Assembly: GCA_905207385.1 (NCBI GenBank)
Contig: CAJLLH010000065.1
Coordinates: forward strand, 1-6,676
Direction: 5' to 3'
Length of the DNA stretch: 6,676 nucleotides
Source of the DNA: an uncultured Eubacteriales bacterium
GTDB taxonomy: Bacteria; Bacillota; Clostridia; Christensenellales; Borkfalkiaceae
Shown: piece after piece, positions 1 to 5,803 of the stretch
Layout of the letters: every line of letters starts with the position of its first letter
How positions within the stretch are numbered: the stretch's first letter is position 1
The notes under the pieces: generated by a model
Told to the model about the DNA's origin: nothing
The model's input: the letters and a program-made list of their open reading frames with translations, nothing else
Database searches by the model: none
Position numbers and translations under genes: made by a program

Positions 1-1589
1 TTGAAATAAACAGGGCCAAAGTCGATGCCCTCAACGTATTCCCCGTTCCCGACGGCGATACGGGTACAAATATGTCGCTCACGATGCAGTCGGCCATCTC
101 GGAGATGAACGCCTGCTCATCCAACCGTTTTCAGGAAATATGCGACGCCGTTTCCAAAGGCGCTCTTCGCGGCGCGCGCGGCAATTCGGGCGTTATAACC
201 AGCCAGATATTCCGCGGCATCTGCTCGGTAGTGCGCGAATGCCAGCAGGGCATTGATACCAAGACCTTTGCAAAGGCTATGGAGGCCGGCACTAAAGTAG
301 CTTACAGCGCCGTTTCCAAACCCAAGGAAGGCACTATTTTAACCGTAGTAAGGCTTATGAGCGAGGCTGCGCCCAAGCTCGCAAGCAAAAATAAAGATTT
401 TGTAGACTTCTTTACCGCGCTCATAGCAGTCGGCGACGAAGCTCTTGCGCAGACCCCCGAACTTCTGCCCGTGCTTAAAAAGGCAGGCGTAGTGGACAGC
501 GGCGGCGTAGGTCTTATGACCATCATGCGCGGTTTCCTCGCGGCAGTTTCGGGCGAAGACATCGGCACGGACGATATTCCCACCGACGCCCAGCAGACCA
601 AAAAGGAAGCTGACTTCGGCGACAATTCTGATATAATTAACTTAGACCTCGGCGAAATAGAATTTGCGTACTGCACCGAATATTTCATCATTCATTTAAA
701 GCAGATGACAACTCTCGCCGACATAGACAGACTGAAGGAAAAACTTATGCAGATAGGCGACAGCGTAATCTGTATAGGCGACCTGGAGCTTGTAAAGGTT
801 CACGTGCACACCAACACCCCCGGCATAGCGCTTTCCTACGCGCTTGAACTCGGCGAGCTCGACAGAATTAAGATAGAAAACATGCTTGAAGAAAACCGCC
901 AGCTCAAAGCCAAGCTCGAGGCTGAAAAGAAGGAGATGGGCATGCTTGCCATCTGCTCGGGCGAAGGCCTTGCGGAAATTTTCAAGGACCTCATGTGCGA
1001 CAGGGTAATAGAGGGCGGTCAGACTATGAACCCGTCCGCGCAGGATATAGCCAGCGCCGTTCAGAAGATAAACGCTTCAAACGTGTTCGTATTCCCCAAC
1101 AACTCCAACATCATTCTTGCGGCGGAGCAGGCGAAGGACCTTGTAACCAACCGCACCATACACGTAATACCTACCAAAAACGTGCCTCAGGGTTTTGCCG
1201 CGGCGCTCGCGTTCAACCCCGAAGCCACCGTGCCCGTAAACAAGACCAATATGACCCACGCGATAGACAACGTTACCTCAGGTCTTGTAACGTACGCCGT
1301 GCGCAACACCACGATGAACGGCTTCAAGCTTAAAACGGGCGACATAATCGGTCTGGACAACAAAAAGATTCTTGCCAAAGGCACTACGATAGAAGAAACC
1401 ACGATAAAACTTATCGAGGCGATGAAGAACGACGACCACGAAATGATTACGCTGTACTACGGCGCAGACGTAAAGGAAGAGGACGCCGAAGCGCTTGCCG
1501 CCAAGGTTGCCGAAGAATTCCCCGAATGCGACGTGGATTTCCACTACGGTGGTCAGCCTGTATATTATTATATGGTTTCCATGGAATAA
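1..1589 (+). CDS. fakA: Fatty acid kinase ATP-binding subunit FakA (YloV/DAK2 family), 5' end missing
   Basis: FakA supplies the ATP-binding and phosphotransfer domain of the two-part fatty acid kinase. A separate FakB (DegV family) presents the fatty acid, and the acyl-phosphate product enters phospholipid synthesis via PlsX/PlsY; the enzyme is cytosolic. The gene is open from the left edge (first full codon at 3), so 528 residues are visible and about 30 N-terminal ones are missing compared with YloV (about 550 aa). DAK2 nucleotide-site motifs are clear: VPDGDTGTNM (DGDTGTNM at 51-74), GARGNSGV (171-194) and DSGGVGLM (495-518). A middle domain follows with a Cys (672) and an HVH pair (801-809), matching my recollection of the zinc ligands of staphylococcal FakA. 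The C-terminal DegV-like part ends YGGQPVYYYMVSME, typical of the family. The ATG at 72 is not the start, because the conserved LNVFPVPDGDTG stretch lies upstream of it. In Bacillus, yloV also lies close upstream of recG. No frameshift or premature stop is seen. Confidence 0.95.
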   Translation, partial: EINRAKVDALNVFPVPDGDTGTNMSLTMQSAISEMNACSSNRFQEICDAVSKGALRGARGNSGVITSQIFRGICSVVRECQQGIDTKTFAKAMEAGTKVAYSAVSKPKEGTILTVVRLMSEAAPKLASKNKDFVDFFTALIAVGDEALAQTPELLPVLKKAGVVDSGGVGLMTIMRGFLAAVSGEDIGTDDIPTDAQQTKKEADFGDNSDIINLDLGEIEFAYCTEYFIIHLKQMTTLADIDRLKEKLMQIGDSVICIGDLELVKVHVHTNTPGIALSYALELGELDRIKIENMLEENRQLKAKLEAEKKEMGMLAICSGEGLAEIFKDLMCDRVIEGGQTMNPSAQDIASAVQKINASNVFVFPNNSNIILAAEQAKDLVTNRTIHVIPTKNVPQGFAAALAFNPEATVPVNKTNMTHAIDNVTSGLVTYAVRNTTMNGFKLKTGDIIGLDNKKILAKGTTIEETTIKLIEAMKNDDHEMITLYYGADVKEEDAEALAAKVAEEFPECDVDFHYGGQPVYYYMVSME

Positions 1590-1624
1590 TCCGGGCATAA
1601 ATTCAACAATTATGTATCACTTGA

Positions 1625-1659
1625 GGGGAAAGGCTTTGTCTTTCCCCGTTTGACTTTAA
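1625..1659 (+). terminator. Terminator-like hairpin between fakA and recG
   Basis: GGGGAAAG (1625-1632) pairs perfectly with CTTTCCCC (1640-1647), and G1633-T1639 and C1634-G1638 extend the stem to 10 bp around a TTT loop. The following tract GTTTGACTTT is T-rich but interrupted, so termination is probably partial. It lies 36 bases after the fakA stop and ends before the recG start. It may be an attenuator that lowers recG expression rather than a full stop. Confidence 0.45.
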
Positions 1660-1675
1660 GGCGGTTGCGGCGGAT

Positions 1676-3682
1676 ATGAAACTTACCGAACTGAAATTTA
1701 TATCGGAAAAGCGAGAAAAGGACTTTGCAAAACTCGGCGTGTACACGTGCGAGGATTTGGTGCGCCTTTATCCGCGCGATTTTCTCGACCTTACCGAAGT
1801 TTCGCTCATTTCTCAGGCGGAGCACAATTCGCAGATACTCGTTTCGTGCGAGGTGCTTAACGCCGAGCTCAACCGCTTTGCGCGCAGACCTTACGTAAAG
1901 GCGCTCTGCCAGCAGCAGGGCTGCGTTTTTACCGCCGTATGGTTCAACCAGCCGTACGTCGCGCAAAAGCTGAAACCCGGTCAGTATCTGTTTTTCGGCA
2001 GAGTGCAGAACAGGTACGGAATGGGCGCGTCAATGGTCAATCCGTCGTTCGAGCCCGCCGATAAAAACAAAAATCTCAAGGGTATAATACCCGTCTATCC
2101 GCTCGCGGGCGGGCTTACGCAGAACGTAGTACGTAGCGCCGTGCGCGAAGCGCTTGCAAAATGCACTCCGTCCACGTTCATACCCGAAGCTCTGCGCCGC
2201 AAGTACGCTCTTGTTTCTCTTGCGGAAAGTTACCGCCGCCTGCATAACCCGCAGAGCGCGGAAGATGTTAAAAAAGCTTCTGCGCGCATAGCGTTGGAGG
2301 AGTATTTTCTGCTTATTTCCGCCTTCCGCGTAATAAAGGGCTACGGCGACAGGGTGCGCCTCAACACTTATTCCGTTGAAGAAAAGGATGTGTCCGATTT
2401 TATGTCGCGCTTTCCTTTTCAGTTTACTGCGGGTCAGCTTTCCGCCGTGCGCGAAATTTACGACAACGTTCATTCGCCCTCGCAGATGAACAGACTTTTG
2501 CAGGGCGACGTAGGCAGCGGCAAAACGGCAGTCGCGCTTACGGGCATTTTCATGGCGCTCAAGTCTGGTTTTCAGGCGGTAATGCTCGCACCTACCGAAG
2601 TGCTCGCCCGTCAGAATTTTGCGCTCATTCAGCGCTATTTTCCCGATTATAACTGCGCGCTGCTCGTCGGCTCTACCCCCGCGGCGGAAAAGCGCGAGCT
2701 TAAAAAACAGCTCAAAAACGGCAAAATTAACGTAATCTGCGGCACGCACGCCGTAATTCAGAAAGACGTGATTTTTAAAAATCTCGCGTTTGTGGTCTGC
2801 GACGAACAGCAGCGCTTCGGCGTGGCTCAAAGGGCTTCGCTTTCGGAAAAGGGCGAGGGATGCGACGTTCTCATAATGTCCGCGACGCCCATTCCCAGAA
2901 CGCTTTCGCTTATATTCTACGGCGACCTCGACATAACGACCATAAAGGATAAACCCGCGGCGCGACAGGAAATAACCACCGCCGTAATCCCCGCTAGCAA
3001 GTACGGCGACATGCTTGAATATATCGCCGCGCAGACAAAGCTGGGCAGACAGGCTTACTTCGTCTGCCCCAAAATAGAGGGCGACGACGAAGGCACGGTG
3101 ATGTCGGTTACCGAGCTCTATGAAGAGCTTTCTTCAAAAATGCGCGGAGTCCGACTCGCCCTTCTGCACGGCAAAATGAAGGAGGCGGAAAAGAACGCGG
3201 TAATGGCTGACTTCAAGGCTAAAAAGTACGATTGCCTTGTTTCGACCACGGTAATAGAGGTGGGTGTGGATGTGCCCGACGCCACGGTAATGGTTATATA
3301 TAATGCGGAAAGGTTCGGACTTTCGCAGCTACATCAGCTCCGCGGCAGGGTGGGGCGCGGCTCGCAAAAGAGTTGGTGTTTCCTTCTCATGGGTTCAGAT
3401 ACTCCTCAGGCGCGCGAAAGGCTTTCGGTAATAAAGAACAATTCCGACGGCTTCAAGATTGCCGAAGCCGACCTTGAACTTAGGGGAGGCGGCGACTTTA
3501 TGGGCACGCGCCAGAGCGGCAGAGTGCTCTCCGAAATCCGCAATTTAAAGTTCCCCGCAAGCGTAATTTTCACGGCTAAAGCCATCTGCGACAATGCATT
3601 CTCGGGCGGGTTTGAAATATCTGCCCTGCGCGCCGCCGCAATTGAAAAATACAAAAAACTTGAAGACGTCGTGCTCAATTGA
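1676..3682 (+). CDS. recG: ATP-dependent DNA helicase RecG
   Basis: RecG is a cytosolic superfamily 2 double-strand DNA translocase that regresses stalled replication forks and processes Holliday junctions, D-loops and R-loops. The 668-residue length suits the family (about 680-690). An N-terminal wedge/OB domain (about 1-240) precedes two RecA-like domains. Visible motifs are Walker A GDVGSGKT (277-284), motif II DEQQRFGV (376-383), motif III SATPIPRTL (402-410), LLHGKM (496-501), motif V VSTTVIEVGVDVP (522-534) and motif VI QLRGRVGRG (554-562). These are followed by LELRGGGDFMGTRQSG, the RecG-specific C-terminal region. Motif II has Gln where RecG normally has His (DEQH). The ATG at 1676 is the only usable start: no ATG, GTG or TTG lies in frame back to the stop at 1622. 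The ribosome site is weak (AAGGCGG at 1658-1664, 11 bases from the ATG). It follows fakA, a neighbourhood known in Firmicutes. Confidence 0.97.
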   Translation: MKLTELKFISEKREKDFAKLGVYTCEDLVRLYPRDFLDLTEVSLISQAEHNSQILVSCEVLNAELNRFARRPYVKALCQQQGCVFTAVWFNQPYVAQKLKPGQYLFFGRVQNRYGMGASMVNPSFEPADKNKNLKGIIPVYPLAGGLTQNVVRSAVREALAKCTPSTFIPEALRRKYALVSLAESYRRLHNPQSAEDVKKASARIALEEYFLLISAFRVIKGYGDRVRLNTYSVEEKDVSDFMSRFPFQFTAGQLSAVREIYDNVHSPSQMNRLLQGDVGSGKTAVALTGIFMALKSGFQAVMLAPTEVLARQNFALIQRYFPDYNCALLVGSTPAAEKRELKKQLKNGKINVICGTHAVIQKDVIFKNLAFVVCDEQQRFGVAQRASLSEKGEGCDVLIMSATPIPRTLSLIFYGDLDITTIKDKPAARQEITTAVIPASKYGDMLEYIAAQTKLGRQAYFVCPKIEGDDEGTVMSVTELYEELSSKMRGVRLALLHGKMKEAEKNAVMADFKAKKYDCLVSTTVIEVGVDVPDATVMVIYNAERFGLSQLHQLRGRVGRGSQKSWCFLLMGSDTPQARERLSVIKNNSDGFKIAEADLELRGGGDFMGTRQSGRVLSEIRNLKFPASVIFTAKAICDNAFSGGFEISALRAAAIEKYKKLEDVVLN

Positions 3683-3701
3683 TTGAAAGTGCATTTTAAT
3701 T

Positions 3702-3745
3702 CCGCCGCGCGCCGAGCTTTTCATAAGTGCGGCGCGCGGCGGTTT
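3702..3745 (+). terminator. GC-rich terminator hairpin after recG
   Basis: CCGCCGCGCGCCG (3702-3714) and CGGCGCGCGGCGG (3730-3742) form a perfect 13-bp stem with a 15-base loop, 20 bases after the recG stop. Only three T residues follow, so it departs from the ideal intrinsic terminator. Its position, between recG and a strong promoter starting 15 bases later, supports a transcription-end or insulating role. Confidence 0.6.
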
Positions 3746-3756
3746 GTGCGCGGGTA

Positions 3757-3785
3757 TTGACAAACTCTGTTTTTCGTGTTACAAT
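3757..3785 (+). promoter_or_regulatory. Sigma-A promoter for the aldolase gene
   Basis: A perfect -35 TTGACA (3757-3762) is followed after exactly 17 bases by TACAAT (3780-3785), one mismatch from the -10 consensus. Transcription should begin near 3792, leaving a leader of about 42 bases before the ATG at 3834. The promoter also argues against the upstream in-frame start at 3744, which would precede the transcription start. Confidence 0.88.
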
Positions 3786-3833
3786 AAAACTTACATTAAA
3801 AAAAGACCGATTGAACTTCACAGGAGAAGCATT

Positions 3834-4805
3834 ATGGAAAACGTAGGCAACCTTCAATCATACAGAAAGGGCGTAAAACTGCTCGACGCCACCCTGCGCG
3901 ACGGCGGCATAGTCAATTCATTCTATTTTAAAGACGATTTCGTAAAAGCTCTTTACGAAGCCAACCTCGCCGCGGGCGTCGATATAATGGAATTCGGCTA
4001 TAAAGTTTCCAAAAAGATGTTCGATACCTCCAAGTTCGGCAAGTGGAAGTTCTGCGAAGAAAAGGATATCCGCGCGATAGTCGGCGAAAACAAAACAGAC
4101 ATGGCTATAAGCGTAATGTCCGACGTCGGAAGGGTCGACTTAAAGGAAGAGGTGATTCCCAAAAAGGAATCGGTTATCGATATGTACCGCATAGCTACAT
4201 ACGTTCATCAGGTTCCTTCCGCCATAGAGATGATAGAGTACTGCACCAAAATGGGCTACAGAACAAGCTGCAACGTTATGGCTGTCACCAAAACGCAGGA
4301 AAGCAATTTAAAGCAGGCTCTTGAAATAATCGCGCAGTCCCCCGCCGAAGTTATGGTAATAGTGGACAGCTTCGGCGCGCTCTATCCCGAAGAAATACGC
4401 AGAATAAGCGATATTTACCTCGACATCGCCGCAAAGTACAACAAGCAGGTCGGCATTCACGCGCACAACAACCAGCAGCTTGCGTTCGCCAATACCATCG
4501 AAGCGTGCGCAAAGGGCGTCAACTACCTCGACGGTACCGTCTGCGGCATGGGCAGGGGTGCGGGCAACTGCTTTACCGAAGCGCTTTTAGGCTTCCTCAA
4601 AAATCCCAGATATAAAATGGAACCCGTCCTCAAATTCATACGCGAGTACATGAACCCCCTTGCAAAAGAGGTAAGGTGGGGTTACGATACGGCGTATCTT
4701 CTGACGGGGATGTACAACGTCCACCCATACGCCGCTATAGACTTCATAAAGGCTGGCAGGGACGATTATGAGAATTTTATACAGGAAATTATCGGAGTAG
4801 ACTGA
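3834..4805 (+). CDS. DRE-TIM metallolyase, 4-hydroxy-2-oxovalerate aldolase-like (function unassigned)
   Basis: A 323-residue TIM-barrel protein of the HMG-CoA lyase/4-hydroxy-2-oxovalerate aldolase superfamily, probably a divalent-metal-dependent C-C lyase or aldolase in the cytosol. The substrate cannot be told from the sequence. The signature is LLDATLRDGG (16-25; R22 and D23 correspond to the conserved Arg and metal-binding Asp), MEFGY (52-56), DSFGALYPEE (178-187), the metal ligands HAHNN (209-213), and GMGRGAGN (238-245), which is typical of the oxovalerate-aldolase branch. After RDG it reads GIVN, lacking the His that authentic DmpG/BphI enzymes have there. The start at 3834 has AGGAG (3822-3826) seven bases upstream and lies downstream of the promoter; the reading frame opens earlier, at 3744, but that codon precedes the promoter. 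It appears monocistronic, and no acylating aldehyde dehydrogenase (DmpF-type) partner is present. Databases often label such proteins simply 'aldolase catalytic domain-containing'. Confidence 0.85.
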   Translation: MENVGNLQSYRKGVKLLDATLRDGGIVNSFYFKDDFVKALYEANLAAGVDIMEFGYKVSKKMFDTSKFGKWKFCEEKDIRAIVGENKTDMAISVMSDVGRVDLKEEVIPKKESVIDMYRIATYVHQVPSAIEMIEYCTKMGYRTSCNVMAVTKTQESNLKQALEIIAQSPAEVMVIVDSFGALYPEEIRRISDIYLDIAAKYNKQVGIHAHNNQQLAFANTIEACAKGVNYLDGTVCGMGRGAGNCFTEALLGFLKNPRYKMEPVLKFIREYMNPLAKEVRWGYDTAYLLTGMYNVHPYAAIDFIKAGRDDYENFIQEIIGVD

Positions 4806-4826
4806 TATACAGGTCTTGCTCCGCCA

Positions 4827-4945
4827 AACTTTGCATAAGCGGCGCAATGCTTTGTTGCGCTTACGGGTGCGCTCGGTCATTTACGTCTTTGTAAACTCCC
4901 TTGCGCCTTCCGCGCGCGCCGCGCCTTACTTGCTTCTGCAAAGTT
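4827..4945. repeat. Nested inverted-repeat element of 119 bases (possible dispersed palindromic repeat)
   Basis: The outer ends AACTTTGCA (4827-4835) and TGCAAAGTT (4937-4945) are perfect 9-base inverted repeats. Inside them, TAAGCGGCGC (4836-4845) can pair with GCGCCG (4916-4921) plus CTTA (4925-4928), with a 3-base bulge. Two inner hairpins sit within: GCGCAA/TTGCGC (4842-4847 with 4855-4860) and TTTAC/GTAAA (4880-4884 with 4891-4895). The arrangement resembles REP/MITE-type intergenic repeats or a structured transcript end. No second copy occurs in this window, so the repeat status is inferred from form only. Confidence 0.45.
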
Positions 4946-4960
4946 AATAAAAAGTTAATG

Positions 4961-4991
4961 AAATGCCGCGCTGACCGAGCGCGGCATTTTT
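4961..4991 (+). terminator. Strong intrinsic terminator, probably bidirectional
   Basis: AAATGCCGCGCT (4961-4972) and AGCGCGGCATTT (4978-4989) form a perfect 12-bp stem around the loop GACCG, ending in TTTTT (4987-4991). It lies 155 bases beyond the aldolase stop and would end that transcript. On the - strand the same stem runs into TTTCATT and then further T-rich sequence, so it could also stop leftward transcription. Confidence 0.85.
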
Positions 4992-5241
4992 CGTGAGTCT
5001 GAGAAACCAGGTTTCTCTTCGCGCGACTTTAAATGCCCGCAATTATATAGCCGCGCCAATAATTGCTCCCGCCGACGCTGCGTATTTAACCCCGCGGAGG
5101 CGGCTTTGCGGGCGAACAGATTATATGCATAAAACCTGTTCGCCTCTTTAAAGCGGTAAAGCAAAATTCAAAAAAATTGCGCGAAAAGCGCATTTCAAGC
5201 CCGTTTGCGGGGCATAAATGTATAAAACTTATTCAATTTTG
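4992..5241. other. 250-base non-coding stretch with several palindromes
   Basis: I find no plausible gene, tRNA or known riboswitch here. It contains GAGAAACC-A-GGTTTCTC (5001-5017), GCAATTAT/ATAATTGC (5039-5046 and 5059-5066), GGCGAACAG/CTGTTCGCC (5111-5119 and 5136-5144), CTTTAAAG (5146-5153) and TGCGC/GCGCA (5178-5182 and 5188-5192). The density of inverted repeats just upstream of the str promoter suggests protein-binding sites or an untranslated RNA. Neither is demonstrated. Confidence 0.4.
5170..5192 (-). terminator. Possible minus-strand terminator hairpin
   Basis: Read on the - strand, TGCGC and GCGCA (5192-5188 and 5182-5178) flank a TTTTC loop and are followed by AA and seven T residues (5176-5170). 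The stem is only 5 bp and no leftward gene is visible to its right, so it may merely insulate the str promoter region from antisense transcription, or it may be chance. Confidence 0.3.
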
Positions 5242-5270
5242 TTGACAAAACCAAAGTCGTTTGGTAAAAT
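5242..5270 (+). promoter_or_regulatory. Sigma-A promoter of the rpsL-rpsG-fusA (str) operon
   Basis: A perfect TTGACA (5242-5247) and TAAAAT (5265-5270) are separated by 17 bases. Transcription should start around 5277, giving a leader of about 150 bases before rpsL. Inverted repeats overlap it: ACCAAA/TTTGGT (5250-5255 and 5260-5265) and GGTAA/TTACC (5263-5267 and 5270-5274). These could be regulatory, or simply AT-rich coincidence. Confidence 0.88.
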
Positions 5271-5276
5271 TACCTT

Positions 5277-5428
5277 TGCTGTTATGGTTAACTTGGGTCG
5301 TTATGCTCAGGTGAACCGCGTACGGCTCAAAAATAGTCCTTTTTTTCGTATTCATTTAAGGGGTGATACGGATAAAAGATATATTCCGCAGGTCCTTAAA
5401 GGACCGAGTAAAACAAGGAGGAACTATA
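5277..5428 (+). promoter_or_regulatory. Structured 5' leader of rpsL
   Basis: The leader can fold into a 12-position stem, GGTTAACTTGGG (5286-5297) with CTCAGGTGAACC (5306-5317), with one mismatch and two G-U pairs. An alternative stem, TGAACCG (5312-5318) with CGGCTCA (5323-5329), uses some of the same bases, so the two exclude each other. Ten bases after the second stem comes a run of seven T (5340-5346). Near the gene, GGTCCTT-A-AAGGACC (5391-5405) is a perfect palindrome, 10 bases before the ribosome site AAGGAGG (5415-5421). This layout is compatible with ribosomal-protein autoregulation or attenuation, but I recognise no known leader family. Confidence 0.4.
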
Positions 5429-5803
5429 ATGCCCACCATCAATCAGCTTATAAAGCACGGCAGGGAGAAGCAGGTTTACAAATCAAAGTCGCCTATACTC
5501 GACAACTGCCCCCAGAAGCGCGGCGTATGCCTTTCGGTTACCACGACCACGCCTAAAAAGCCTAACTCGGCTATAAGAAAGATTGCCCGTGTGCGCCTTA
5601 CCAACAAGCAGGAAGGTACCGTATACATTCCCGGCGAAGGCCACAACCTTCAGGAGCACTCTTCCGTGCTTATCCGCGGCGGCAGGGTTAAAGACCTGCC
5701 CGGCGTTCGTTACCACATCGTGCGCGGCGCTCTCGATACCGCAGGCGTTGCAAAGCGTAAGCAGGCTCGTTCCCGCTACGGCGCTAAAAGACCCAAGGCT
5801 TAA
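5429..5803 (+). CDS. rpsL: 30S ribosomal protein S12
   Basis: S12 lies at the decoding centre of the 30S subunit and helps control tRNA selection accuracy. The 124-residue protein has the full family signature: [61 protein letters not shown], and [17 protein letters not shown], ending [14 protein letters not shown]. Lys43 and Lys88 (counting Met), the common sites of streptomycin-resistance changes, are wild type, which predicts sensitivity at this protein. Asp89, the residue methylthiolated by RimO in other bacteria, is present. PNSAIRK replaces the more common PNSALRK, a mild variation. The start at 5429 is fixed by AAGGAGG (5415-5421) seven bases upstream and by the conserved MPTINQL; the frame is open from a GTG at 5363, which would add 22 unrelated residues. 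It is the first gene of the str operon here. Confidence 0.99.
   Translation: MPTINQLIKHGREKQVYKSKSPILDNCPQKRGVCLSVTTTTPKKPNSAIRKIARVRLTNKQEGTVYIPGEGHNLQEHSSVLIRGGRVKDLPGVRYHIVRGALDTAGVAKRKQARSRYGAKRPKA

Noticed and set aside
2030..2830. 266-codon open frame on the minus strand inside recG
   Set aside because: It lies wholly antisense to the conserved RecG domains. Its translation is rich in Arg, Ala and His with no recognisable motif, and no promoter or ribosome site was seen; it is a codon-bias shadow.
3744..3833. Upstream ATG giving a 353-residue aldolase
   Set aside because: It lies before the TTGACA/TACAAT promoter and immediately after the terminator stem. The ATG at 3834 has a good ribosome site and fits the family N-terminus.
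4999..5004. CTGAGA resembling a TPP riboswitch core
   Set aside because: The other conserved THI-box segments are missing and the bases belong to the palindrome at 5001-5017.
4955..5164. 69-codon minus-strand frame in the intergenic region
   Set aside because: It crosses the strong terminator stem and several palindromes, has no evident ribosome site or promoter, and its composition is not convincing as protein.
5363..5428. GTG start extending S12 by 22 residues
   Set aside because: The added residues are not part of S12; AAGGAGG with ideal spacing and the conserved MPTINQL place the start at 5429.
4806..5428. Possible tRNA, CRISPR array or known riboswitch in the gene-free stretch
   Set aside because: No T-loop GTTCRA context with a cloverleaf, no regularly spaced direct repeats and no T-box or other recognised riboswitch core could be found.
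5218..5556. 112-codon plus-strand frame from the promoter region into rpsL in another frame
   Set aside because: Its first ATG precedes the predicted transcription start, it has no ribosome site, and it overlaps S12 in a different frame.
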